DNA from: Alphaproteobacteria bacterium | GTDB lineage: Bacteria > Pseudomonadota > Alphaproteobacteria > Micropepsales > Micropepsaceae | Direction: 5' to 3' | Length of the DNA: 64,000 nucleotides | NCBI GenBank assembly: GCA_021325375.1 | Contig: JAJPHG010000031.1 | Location: forward strand, 1-64,000 | In this document: positions 10,005 through 18,058 of the stretch, one piece after another | Layout: every line of letters starts with the position of its first letter | Numbering within the stretch: position 1 is the stretch's first letter | Program-made: the position numbers and the translations under genes | Notes under the pieces: model-generated | What the model was told of the DNA's origin: nothing | Seen by the model: the letters and a program-made list of their open reading frames with translations, nothing else | The model's database searches: none

Positions 10005-10721
10005 CTAGAAGCCCGCGATCCCAGAGGCCCGGCGCAGGCTGGACGGCGTCAGGCCCGTCAGCCGCACAATCGCGCGGGTCATGTGCGCCTGGTCGGCGAA
10101 ACCGCAGTCGTGGGCGATGGCCGCCAGTGTAGTTGGGCCCTCGGTGATCGCCTCCACCGCGCGATGCGCACGCTGAGCCAGGCGGAAGGCGGCCGGGGTG
10201 ACGGCGAACACCTGGCGGAACCCGCGGCTCAGGCTGCCGAGATGCAGGCCGGCCGCGTCCGCCCAGTCGGCCAGCGTCAACGAGGGGTCGGCCCGTAGCG
10301 CGGAGGCCAAGGCGTCGGGCCAGTCGCCAAAGTCGGACGGTGATGGCGTCAGACGGTCGAGCAACAGAGACGCCGCTTCGAGCGGATCGCGTTCGGCGGC
10401 GCGAGCGACGGCGTCGGGATCAGCGGCACGGCCTCGAATAGGTCCTTCCCATCGGGACGACAGCGGCAACACGAGCACCTCGGCGCCCCGCACGTCGCAA
10501 AGGTCGAGGTGACTTTCAAAGGCGCGGTGGACGACGACGTCGCCGATCTTCACCCGGTGCCGGCCGGTGTCGCCGGCCTCGACGTAGGCGCCGTGCAGCA
10601 GGAGCGCGACAAAGCCGTGCTCGTGGCGATGCCGGGGCAGATAGTCCCACGGCGAATGCCGTGTCCGCCACGAAGGCGAGACCCGTGGACACGCAGGACA
10701 GCGAGGAGAGGCGAATTTCAC
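10005..10721 (-). CDS. AraC-family transcriptional regulator
   Basis: A 238-residue regulator. The N-terminal half is a small cupin-like sensor, with histidines in PRHRHEHGF near residue 30. The C-terminal half carries the two helix-turn-helix units of the AraC/XylS class. The first is around LADWADAAGLHLGSLSRGFR and the second around TLAAIAHDCGFADQAHMTRA, then TGLTPSSLRRA. It is transcribed away from the PDZ fragment and CAAX protease to its right, so it may control them or itself. The ligand is unknown. Confidence 0.88.
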   Translation of the reverse strand: MKFASPRCPACPRVSPSWRTRHSPWDYLPRHRHEHGFVALLLHGAYVEAGDTGRHRVKIGDVVVHRAFESHLDLCDVRGAEVLVLPLSSRWEGPIRGRAADPDAVARAAERDPLEAASLLLDRLTPSPSDFGDWPDALASALRADPSLTLADWADAAGLHLGSLSRGFRQVFAVTPAAFRLAQRAHRAVEAITEGPTTLAAIAHDCGFADQAHMTRAIVRLTGLTPSSLRRASGIAGF

Positions 10722-10796
10722 GGGTGAATTCAGTTCAAGACGCTCCTCAGTCCCTCTGGCTAGACAGGCAAGGTCGAGAGAGCAGAGGAATAGGCG

Positions 10797-11030
10797 GTGT
10801 CGAGACGGACTTCAATCACGGAGGGATGCGTGTTCGCGTTGGCGGCGCTCATCGCCGAAGCGGCCGGCCTGAAGAAAGGCGATGTGATCATCGCGGTCGA
10901 CGGCAAGCCTGCGAACGCGGACCTGCGGGCCTTGCTGCGCGACCGGCCGGCGGGCTCGACGGTCGAGCTGACGGTCCGGAGCGGAATCGAGACGCGCAAA
11001 GGCGCGCTCATGCTGCGCGACCAGATCTAA
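10797..11030 (+). pseudogene. truncated PDZ-domain fragment of an aspartic protease-like gene
   Basis: The translation contains AAGLKKGDVIIAVDGKPANA and ends in GALMLRDQI. This parallels the C-terminal PDZ domain of the intact aspartic protease at 42831-44663 (AGLRAGDLITAVDGKPTSGI, ending VTLRDLI). The protease part and the start of the PDZ are missing. Similarity begins only near 10850, and the possible GTG start at 10797 reads through unrelated sequence first. It sits directly before a CAAX protease, just as in the intact pair, so this is best read as a 5'-deleted paralogous copy. A short stand-alone PDZ protein cannot be excluded. Confidence 0.6.
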
Positions 11031-11083
11031 GAAATCCAAACAAAAGCAAAGGTCCGATATCGGGACCGAGGGGAGTAGCGTCC

Positions 11084-11971
11084 ATGACTGCCAGCACGGT
11101 CGATCATCCGCCAGCGAGAGGCTTCTTCAACTCCACGCCTGTGCGGTTCTTCATCTTCTCGGTGTCGCTCATCGCCCTCGACATCGGCGCACAGTTCGCC
11201 TTGGCCCTCGCGAGCCGCCGGCTGCCTCGCCTCGACCCCGGTCTAGTGACCGCGTCGGTCATTTTGCCCGCCTGCGTCCTGCTGCTTCTGCTTTATGCTG
11301 GCTTGGTGCGAGTCCTCGAGCGCCGTAAGCCCTCCGAGCTGGCGCTCGACCCCGGTGCGGGGCTGGCGGTTGCGGGCACGGCCGGCGGCGTTCTGCTGTT
11401 TAGCTTGGTGATGGCGGCGTTCTTCGCGCTGGGGGTGGCCCGCCTGGCCGGCGGCGGCGACAGCTCTGAGATCGTGGTCATGGCCCTGATGGCCGTCTTG
11501 GCCGCCTTTGCCGAGGAGCTCGCCATACGCGGCGGCGTGTTCCGAATCCTCGAAGAGGGCCTGGGCTCGCTTGCAGCGCTCGCCCTTTCCGCCTTGCTGT
11601 TCGGCTGTATGCACCTCGCAAATCCTGGCGCGACCCTAGTTTCCGCCGCCTCCATCGCCGTCTTGGGGGGATTGCTCCTAGCCGCCGCCTATATGGCGAC
11701 ACGGAGCCTGTGGCTCCCGATCGGCATTCATTTCGGCTTCAATTTCGCCGAAAGCGGCATCTTTGGCGCCACGCTCTCGGGCGTCCAGTCGCACGGCGGC
11801 ATCTGGCCGGTTTCGATCCACGGCCCTCAGCTCCTGAGCGGCGGCGCCTTCGGGCCCGAGGCCTCGGTCGTAACTGTGACCATCAACGGCCTGGCCACCG
11901 TCGCGCTGCTCATTGTCGCCGTCCGCCGCGGCGAATGGAGGCCGCTGCGCCTGCGCCTGTGGGCCGCCTGA
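11084..11971 (+). CDS. CPBP (CAAX/Abi-type) intramembrane metalloprotease, copy 1
   Basis: A 295-residue polytopic membrane protein with about seven hydrophobic segments. It carries the hallmark motifs of the CPBP family: EELAIRGGVFRIL (the EExxxR motif), FGCMHLANPGA (first histidine) and LWLPIGIHFGFNFAES (second histidine region). Family members cleave membrane-proximal substrates or act in peptide modification and immunity; the substrate is unknown. The gene has a strong ribosome-binding site (GAGGGGAG) and follows the PDZ fragment. It is clearly related to the CAAX protease at 44688-45563, sharing the -NFAESGIFG- and -LSGGAFGPEASVV- blocks. Confidence 0.87.
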   Translation: MTASTVDHPPARGFFNSTPVRFFIFSVSLIALDIGAQFALALASRRLPRLDPGLVTASVILPACVLLLLLYAGLVRVLERRKPSELALDPGAGLAVAGTAGGVLLFSLVMAAFFALGVARLAGGGDSSEIVVMALMAVLAAFAEELAIRGGVFRILEEGLGSLAALALSALLFGCMHLANPGATLVSAASIAVLGGLLLAAAYMATRSLWLPIGIHFGFNFAESGIFGATLSGVQSHGGIWPVSIHGPQLLSGGAFGPEASVVTVTINGLATVALLIVAVRRGEWRPLRLRLWAA

Positions 11972-12188
11972 AAGCCGACTAAGCCAGTTCGAGAAATCCG
12001 ACCATATATCTGAAAGGCGACTTCGATCCCGACAAAGCGCAGTGAATTGGGGTCTTGGCGACGAATTAAGTCCTCCAAATCGTCGTGGCGGTCTACGAGT
12101 GGTTTCGGACGCGACGCCTGGTCCTTAGCAGCTCCGTACGCGGCCAAGTGGAAAACCGACATAAATTTCTCCTCCAACGGGCCGCGGA
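11972..12188. other. intergenic, nothing recognisable
   Basis: This stretch between the CAAX protease stop and the recombinase remnant contains no supported gene or RNA. Together with the remnant and the repeats that follow, it forms a gene-poor gap reaching to the tRNA-His. Confidence 0.4.
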
Positions 12189-12487
12189 TCGCTTGCGGAT
12201 GGCGAGACACTGACCGAGGACGGCGAACTGCTGATCCTGTCGCTGCCTGTCCGCGCCCGCTTCCGAGGTGGGCGCACCGAATTTTCCGCCCCTTCCGACT
12301 CAACCTCCGCGCGGCCTGACATGGCGCTGTTGAAAGCTGAGTCCGACTATCAAGCGTGCGATCGTCCGGGGCGAGCAGCCGCCGGGCCTGCGGCTTACTG
12401 ACCTGTTGAACGCGGATATTCCGCTGTCTTGGAACGCGCAAAAAGCGATGCTTCAGGAGCTAGTCGCAGGTTCGTCTCAACGTCCCT
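12189..12487 (+). pseudogene. serine site-specific recombinase C-terminal remnant
   Basis: Two pieces in different frames match the C-terminal end of large-family serine recombinases. The first reads DGETLTEDGELLILSLPVRA, then RFRGGRTEF and a trailing MALLKA. After a frameshift near 12350 the second reads RAIVRGEQPPGLRLTDLLNA and DIPLSWNAQKAML. The motif pattern (LLKA, IVxGxQPPxL, L, PLxWxxQ) is the familiar tail of these proteins. The catalytic serine domain is absent and there is no start, so the gene is dead. It may be what is left of an element that inserted near the adjacent tRNA-His. Confidence 0.6.
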
Positions 12488-12500
12488 GATACGCCCAAAA

Positions 12501-12809
12501 TATTCCCTGTTATCGGGCAGAAATTCCCTGATACCGCATTTGAAATTCCCTGTTATTTTCGACTTTTCGAAATCGGTAGATGACGCTCAAATTCAATGTT
12601 GTAGGGCTTAAATCTCATTTCTGCCCGTGGAAATTGACCCTTTTGAGCGCGAAAATTCCCTGTTAATTCCCTGATAAGCAGGGAAGCGGAAGTTCGACCC
12701 GCGAGCGGGGCGGGCTGGACGCGAAACTTCGACCTCCACTTCGAGCCCGAACTGGAGGTTTCCGATCTGGAGGTAGAGACTGGCGGCCCGAGGGCGCGAA
12801 AATTCCCTG
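12501..12809. repeat. degenerate AATTCCCTG repeat cluster
   Basis: Six copies of a roughly 10-bp motif, AA(A)TTCCCTG often followed by (A/T)TA, occur at about 12501, 12521, 12543, 12653, 12664 and 12800, with irregular spacing. An inverted partial copy (CAGGGA) lies near 12678. They sit directly downstream of the recombinase remnant, where such repeats could be part of the element's recombination region. Spacing is too irregular for CRISPR. Confidence 0.5.
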
Positions 12810-12918
12810 AAACGGGAGTCTCTGCGCCGCCGTAGGAGACGCAGAGCGCGCAGAATGTCCGCATACCGCGCGGAATTCCGCGAGGTGCTCTGGAGGTCGC
12901 CGTTCGAGGGATTTCGAC

Positions 12919-12995
12919 TGGTACAGTTGGGTGGGTTCGAACCACCGACCTCCGGATCCACAATCCGGCGCTCTAACCAACTGAGCTACAACTGC
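12919..12995 (-). tRNA. tRNA-His (anticodon GTG)
   Basis: The minus strand folds as a tRNA. The acceptor is GCAGTTG paired with CAACTGT. The anticodon stem CCGGA/TCCGG encloses TTGTGGA (anticodon GTG). The T arm is GGTGG-TTCGAAC-CCACC, and CCA is encoded. The discriminator is A73 and the base before G1 is T, so there is no encoded G-1, as described for alphaproteobacterial tRNA-His. Confidence 0.95.
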
Positions 12996-13093
12996 ACGCC
13001 AGTGGAGCGGCGGAACCTAGTGGCGGCTTCCAGCAAAATCAAGGCTTTCGCGGCATTGCGCGCGGGAGCGTGGGGCGCTGTATCATCGCGGAC

Positions 13094-14995
13094 ATGAACC
13101 CCAGGCTCCGCTATGGTTTGGCAGGGGCGGCCGCGGTCGCGGCGGCTTTGCTCGCCGCGCCGTTTCTGCTCCCGACAGGCCTCTACAAGGCCCAGATCGA
13201 GCAAGGTGTCGCCCGCGCGACCGGGCGGACTTTCGCAATCGCGGGGCCGGTGCGCTTCACGCTCTTTCCCGTGCTCGGCATCGACGCCTCGGACGTCACC
13301 TTGTCGAACCCGCCCGGCTGGCAGGGGCTGCCGCTCGCCTCCACCAGGACCCTGCACATCGGCGTGCGGCTGCTGCCGCTGTTTTCGCGCCGCCTCGACA
13401 TCACCGAGGTTGTGCTCGAAGAGCCCCGGATCAGCCTCGAGGTTGACGAGAACGGTCACGCCAACTGGACGTTCTTTCACGGCGGCGCAAAGCCCGCGAC
13501 GAAGCAGGCGAACGGCCCGGCTTTCACGCCGAGCTTTTCGGGAGTGCGCATCGAAGGCGGACGCCTGATCTATTCCAACGCGCGCTCGAAAACTGCGTTC
13601 GCCGTGGGCACGCTCGATGCGACGGTCGATATCCGCGAACTCGACAAGCCCGTCGCGCTGCACGGCTCCCTTGTCTTCCGCGGACAGAAAGTGAAATTCG
13701 AGGCGACCACGCCGGCGCCGCGCGCGCCGCTGGCGGACCAGCCCGCGAAGATCACGCTCGCTTTGACCTCTGCGCTGATCGCCACAGCCTTCGACGGCGC
13801 GGCCTCGCCGGACGGGACGCTGGCGGGCGCGCTCAAGATGGACGCGGCGAACCTGCGCGCGGCCGGCGCTTGGCTGGGCGTGAAACTGCCCTCTACCGGC
13901 GGCTTCGGCGCGTTTTCGTTTTCCGGCGCGGTCCAGGGCGACAACCGCGTCGTGCAGCTGTCGAACATGAAGCTCAAGCTGGACGGCGCCACGATCACCG
14001 GCGGCCTCCGACTGGACAAGCGTGGGGCCGTGCCCACGTTCAGCGGCGCGGTCACCATCGACAAGCTCGACGTCGATCCCTACATCGCCGCGCCGCACAG
14101 GAACGGCCCGCCCCGCCCCCACAACAAGGAGGAATGGAGCCGCGACGAGATCAAGCTCGACGCCCTGCGCGAGTTCGATGCCGACCTCGTCATCGACGCA
14201 GGCGCGCTCAAGATCAAAAACCTGACGCTTGGCCGCACGCGTATCGCGCTTTCGCTCCGCGACGCGAACCTGCATGCGCGATTGGGGCCGATGGCGCTGT
14301 ACGGCGGCAGCGGAAAGGCCGAGCTGGAGGTCGATGCACGCGGGAAGGAGCCGCGGTTCCGCGACACGGCCGAGTTCCGCAACGTGGAACTGGCGCCGTT
14401 CCTCGCCGACACGATCGGCGTCAAGCAGATCGAGGGGACCGGCACGATCACCCTCGACACGTCGTCGCACGGAACCGACGCGGACGCGATCATGCGCGCG
14501 CTTTCGGGCAAGGGCTCGATCGATCTGCACGACGGGCGTCTGCGCGGCGTCGATCTGGGCACGGTGGCACGCACGATCCAGGCCGTCCTCAACGGCGCGG
14601 AGGGGCCCGGTTCCTTCACCGACTATTCGAGCATGACGGCAAGCTTCACCGTGACGGACGGCGTGCTCGCAAGCAACGATTTCCGGCTCACCGGCCCGCT
14701 CATCCAGATGAACGGCGGGGGCGTCGTGGACCTGGGCAACCGTGCGATCGATTTCAAGGTCGTGCCCAAGATCGCAAAGCTCGGCGTGCCGTTCCACATC
14801 AAGGGGCCGTGGACCCATGTCCGCTACACGCCGGATCTGACGGGGCTTGTCGGCGGCGTATTGAACAATCTGGCGTCCGGCAAGGCGCCTTTCAAAGGGC
14901 TGTTCGGCTCCTCTTCCAAACCGCCGGGCAATGCGCCAAAGAAGAAGCACAAGAGCGTCGGCGACGCGCTCAAGAACATGCTGGGCATCCATTGA
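13094..14995 (+). CDS. AsmA-family protein
   Basis: A 633-residue protein with a single N-terminal membrane anchor (about residues 9-28) followed by the AsmA N-terminal domain (LPTGLYKAQIEQGVARATGR, then VLGIDASDVTLSNPPGW). A long beta-rich body ends in the AsmA C-terminal domain (GSIDLHDGRLRGVDLGTVAR, then GGGVVDLGNRAIDFKVVPK). AsmA-like proteins are bridge-like lipid-transfer or membrane-biogenesis factors of the inner membrane and periplasm. The tail is lysine-rich. The next gene starts eight bases downstream, so they may share a transcript, although the functions differ. Confidence 0.85.
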   Translation: MNPRLRYGLAGAAAVAAALLAAPFLLPTGLYKAQIEQGVARATGRTFAIAGPVRFTLFPVLGIDASDVTLSNPPGWQGLPLASTRTLHIGVRLLPLFSRRLDITEVVLEEPRISLEVDENGHANWTFFHGGAKPATKQANGPAFTPSFSGVRIEGGRLIYSNARSKTAFAVGTLDATVDIRELDKPVALHGSLVFRGQKVKFEATTPAPRAPLADQPAKITLALTSALIATAFDGAASPDGTLAGALKMDAANLRAAGAWLGVKLPSTGGFGAFSFSGAVQGDNRVVQLSNMKLKLDGATITGGLRLDKRGAVPTFSGAVTIDKLDVDPYIAAPHRNGPPRPHNKEEWSRDEIKLDALREFDADLVIDAGALKIKNLTLGRTRIALSLRDANLHARLGPMALYGGSGKAELEVDARGKEPRFRDTAEFRNVELAPFLADTIGVKQIEGTGTITLDTSSHGTDADAIMRALSGKGSIDLHDGRLRGVDLGTVARTIQAVLNGAEGPGSFTDYSSMTASFTVTDGVLASNDFRLTGPLIQMNGGGVVDLGNRAIDFKVVPKIAKLGVPFHIKGPWTHVRYTPDLTGLVGGVLNNLASGKAPFKGLFGSSSKPPGNAPKKKHKSVGDALKNMLGIH

Positions 14996-15002
14996 GGACG
15001 AC

Positions 15003-16088
15003 ATGAAGATCAGCCGCAAAGTCTGGATCAGCGCGCTCGTGGTCGCCGTCGTCCTCGCGGCGGGCGCCTATTTCCTGTTGCGCAAGGCGCCGCAGCTGAG
15101 CGTCGTGACATGGTCGGGGCCTTACGGACGCGCGCAGGCGAGCGCGCTGTTCATTCCCTATCAGCAGCGCTCCGGCGTCGACGTGCATATCGGACAATAC
15201 GACGGCGGCCTCGACGAATTGCGGCGCCGGGTGAAAAGCAAATCCTACGGCTGGGACGTGATCGATTTCGAGCTGCCCGACGCCGTAGCCGCCTGCCGCG
15301 AGGGGCTGCTGGAGCCGATCGATGCGGCGAGCCTGACGGATCCGCGCGATTTCGTGCCCCACGCGCTCGGCCGTTGCTGGGTGGGGAGCGTGGTCTACAG
15401 CCAGGCGATCGCCTACGCGCCGCAGCGCTTCGGCGCCGCGCGGCCCGCGACGCTTGCCGATTTCTTCGACACGGCGAAATTCCCAGGGCCGCGCGCGCTG
15501 CGCGGCGCCAGCCCCAAATTCAACCTCGAGCTCGCCCTGCTCGCCGACGGCGTCGCTCCCGGCGACATATATAAGGTGTTGTCGACGCCGAAGGGCATCG
15601 CCCGGGCGCTCGCCAAGCTCGAGACACTCGGGCCCATCGTGTGGTGGACGCAATCGAGCGAACCCGCCCAGATGCTCAAGGACGGGCGCGCGACCTTCGC
15701 CACCATCCTCAACGGCGACATCTACGACGCGGCGGCGCACAAGAACCCGCTCGGCGTGATCTGGGACCGCCAGCTCTACGAGCTCGACGTCTTCGGCATT
15801 CCCAGGGGCGATCCCAGGCGCGACATGGGGATGGATTTCATCCGCTTCGCCACGGCGCCGGAAAGCCTGGCACGCGTCGCCGACTGGGTACCTTACGGCC
15901 CGGCGCGGCGCTCGGCGGTGGCGCTGGTCACCCGCAATCCTGAGCTCGGCACGCCGATGCGGCCGTTCCTTCCCACGGCGCCTGAGAATTTCCGCACGCC
16001 CTTCGCCGTCGACGATGGCTGGTGGCAGGTGCACGGCGCCGAGGCGCAGCTGCGCTGGCAGGGGTGGCAGTCGCTACGAAATCGTTAA
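15003..16088 (+). CDS. PotD-like extracellular solute-binding protein
   Basis: A 361-residue periplasmic binding protein with an uncleaved anchor or signal segment at residues 8-26. The fold signature is that of the polyamine/iron-type cluster: LSVVTWSGPYGRAQA near the start, the DVIDFELPDAVAAC hinge, and PATLADFFDTAKFPGPRAL with KFNLELALLADGV, typical of PotD/PotF-like proteins. It begins eight bases after the AsmA gene and lies immediately before oppB-oppC-oppDF, which normally work with OppA-type binding proteins. It may deliver a separate ligand or replace a lost polyamine system; that is open. The ATG at 15003 gives the best signal sequence. Confidence 0.82.
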   Translation: MKISRKVWISALVVAVVLAAGAYFLLRKAPQLSVVTWSGPYGRAQASALFIPYQQRSGVDVHIGQYDGGLDELRRRVKSKSYGWDVIDFELPDAVAACREGLLEPIDAASLTDPRDFVPHALGRCWVGSVVYSQAIAYAPQRFGAARPATLADFFDTAKFPGPRALRGASPKFNLELALLADGVAPGDIYKVLSTPKGIARALAKLETLGPIVWWTQSSEPAQMLKDGRATFATILNGDIYDAAAHKNPLGVIWDRQLYELDVFGIPRGDPRRDMGMDFIRFATAPESLARVADWVPYGPARRSAVALVTRNPELGTPMRPFLPTAPENFRTPFAVDDGWWQVHGAEAQLRWQGWQSLRNR

Positions 16089-16177
16089 TTCCGGCTTTCG
16101 GCTCTTTACCCGATTTTACGAAGTTCTGCCGCTATCATCCGCGTCTCGAATCAGCGTTGGTCAGGGAAGAGAGACCG

Positions 16178-17125
16178 ATGGCCTCCTATGCGTTGCGCCG
16201 GGTTCTGGGCGCCATCCCGACGCTGTTCATCATCATCACGCTCGCCTTCTTCATGATGCGGCTCGCGCCCGGCGGACCGTTCGACAGCCAGCGCCACCTG
16301 CCGCCCGAGATCGAGCGCAACGTCGCGGCCGCCTACGACCTCGATAAGCCGCTCTACGAGCAGTACTTCCTCTATCTCGACCATCTCGCGCATGGCGATC
16401 TCGGCCCGTCCTACAAGATCAAGGATTTCACCGTCGGCCAGCTCATCGCCGCGGGCTTTCCGGTCAGCGCCAAGCTCGGCCTGTCGGCGATCTTCCTCGC
16501 CCTCGTCTTCGGCATCGGGCTCGGCGTCACCGCGGCGCTCTACCAGAACCGCATGTCCGACCACGCGATCATGAGCGTGGCGATGTTCGGCATCACGATC
16601 CCCAATTTCGTCACCGCGCCGCTCTTGACGCTGCTGTTCGGCGTCTATGGGCTGCATTTCTTCGGCCTGGACCTCTCGCTGCCCGTCGCCGGTTGGAACG
16701 GCGGCGCGTTGCGCAACATGATCCTGCCGGTGACGGTGCTCGCCTTGCCGCAGATCGCGATCATCGCGCGGCTCGTGCGCGGCAGCATGGTCGAGGTCCT
16801 GCATTCGAACTACGTGCGCACCGCGCGCGCCAAGGGCATGCCGAGCCACGTCATCGTCACGCGTCACGCGCTGCGCGTGGCGCTGCTGCCGCTGGTGAGC
16901 TATCTCGGGCCGGCCGTGGCGCAGCTCGTCACCGGCTCGCTCATCATCGAGCAGATATTCCAGCTTCCCGGCATCGGGCGCTATTTCGTCATCGCCGCCA
17001 TCGACCGCGACTATACGCTGGTGATGGGCGCGATGATCTTCTATGCGGCGCTCATCATCCTGTTCAACCTGATGGCCGACATCCTCTACGGCGTGCTCGA
17101 CCCGCGCGTGAGCTACAACACATGA
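16178..17125 (+). CDS. oppB: oligopeptide ABC transporter permease OppB
   Basis: A 315-residue inner-membrane permease with about six transmembrane helices. It has the DppB/OppB N-terminal signature (RRVLGAIPTLFIIITLAFFM followed by MRLAPGGPFD) and the cytoplasmic EAA-like loop (YVRTARAKGMPSHVIVTRHALR) that contacts the ATPase. With OppC it forms the channel for peptides brought by an OppA-type binding protein. Its last four bases overlap the start of oppC (ATGA), indicating translational coupling. The start at 16178 follows AGGGAAGAGA, a good ribosome-binding site. Confidence 0.93.
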   Translation: MASYALRRVLGAIPTLFIIITLAFFMMRLAPGGPFDSQRHLPPEIERNVAAAYDLDKPLYEQYFLYLDHLAHGDLGPSYKIKDFTVGQLIAAGFPVSAKLGLSAIFLALVFGIGLGVTAALYQNRMSDHAIMSVAMFGITIPNFVTAPLLTLLFGVYGLHFFGLDLSLPVAGWNGGALRNMILPVTVLALPQIAIIARLVRGSMVEVLHSNYVRTARAKGMPSHVIVTRHALRVALLPLVSYLGPAVAQLVTGSLIIEQIFQLPGIGRYFVIAAIDRDYTLVMGAMIFYAALIILFNLMADILYGVLDPRVSYNT

Positions 17126-18057
17126 TCGCGACCGGCATCAGCGGTGAAGGCGCGGCCTTGATGGTCAAGGCCAAGGACGTCCGGGGGCGCAGCCTCTGGG
17201 TCGATGCCTGGCACCGGCTGCTGCGCAACCGCGCCGCGGTGGTGAGCATCGTCATCCTGGGCGTGATCGCGCTGATGGCCGTCTTCGCGCCATTCCTGTC
17301 GCAATACGGCTACAGCGACACCGACTATGGCGCGATCTCCTGCGCCCCCAGCTGGTGGAACGATCCGGGCGTATGCAACGCCGGCGGCACGCACTGGTTC
17401 GGCACCGACAATGTCGGGCGCGATCTCTTCGTGCGCATCCTCTACGGCGCGCGCGTGTCGCTGAGCGTGGGGCTGGCCGCGACGCTGGTGAGCCTGATGA
17501 TCGGCGTCGCCTACGGCGCGACGGCGGGCTATGTCGGCGGCCGCATCGACGCGGTGATGATGCGTTTCGTCGACGTGCTCTATTCGCTGCCCTTCATCTT
17601 CTTCGTCATCATCCTGATGGTGGCGTTCCACCGCAACTTCTACCTGCTCTTCGTCGCCATCGGCGCGGTGGAGTGGCTGACCATGGCGCGCATCGTCCGC
17701 GGCCAGGCGCTGTCGATCAAGGAGCGCGAATACATCGAGGCCGCGCGCGCGGCGGGCGTCGGCACCTGGGGCATCATCCGCCGTCACGTCATCCCCAACC
17801 TGCTCGGGCCCGTGATCGTCTACGTCACGCTCACCATCCCCGCCGTGATCCTGGCCGAAAGCTTCCTGTCGTTCCTGGGGCTCGGCATCCAGGAGCCGCT
17901 GACCTCCTGGGGCGTGCTCATCGCCGACGGCAAAGAGCAGATGGAGAGTTATCCCTGGATGCTGATCTTCCCCTGCGCGTTCATGGCGGTGACCTTGTTC
18001 TGCTTCAACTTCATCGGCGATGGGCTGCGCGATGCCCTCGATCCCAAGGATCGCTGA
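17122..18057 (+). CDS. oppC: oligopeptide ABC transporter permease OppC
   Basis: A 311-residue permease partner of OppB. It has an N-terminal helix near residues 34-56, a periplasmic loop with THWFGTDNVGRDLFVRILYG (the highly conserved OppC/DppC motif), and the EAA loop YIEAARAAGVGTWGIIRRHV ending in IPNLLGPVIV. It shares an ATGA overlap with oppB and is followed one base later by the fused ATPase gene, so the three are one operon. Confidence 0.93.
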   Translation: MIATGISGEGAALMVKAKDVRGRSLWVDAWHRLLRNRAAVVSIVILGVIALMAVFAPFLSQYGYSDTDYGAISCAPSWWNDPGVCNAGGTHWFGTDNVGRDLFVRILYGARVSLSVGLAATLVSLMIGVAYGATAGYVGGRIDAVMMRFVDVLYSLPFIFFVIILMVAFHRNFYLLFVAIGAVEWLTMARIVRGQALSIKEREYIEAARAAGVGTWGIIRRHVIPNLLGPVIVYVTLTIPAVILAESFLSFLGLGIQEPLTSWGVLIADGKEQMESYPWMLIFPCAFMAVTLFCFNFIGDGLRDALDPKDR

Positions 18058-18058
18058 G

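Noticed and set aside
11827..12441. 204-codon minus-strand frame
   Set aside because: Antisense to the CAAX protease end and the recombinase remnant; the plus-strand similarity to recombinase is the better explanation.
12501..12809. CRISPR array
   Set aside because: The AATTCCCTG repeats are about 10 bp with irregular spacing, and no cas genes are present.
12986..15019. 677-codon open frame on the minus strand
   Set aside because: Entirely antisense to the AsmA-like gene; Arg/Glu-rich, domain-free translation typical of high-GC shadow frames.
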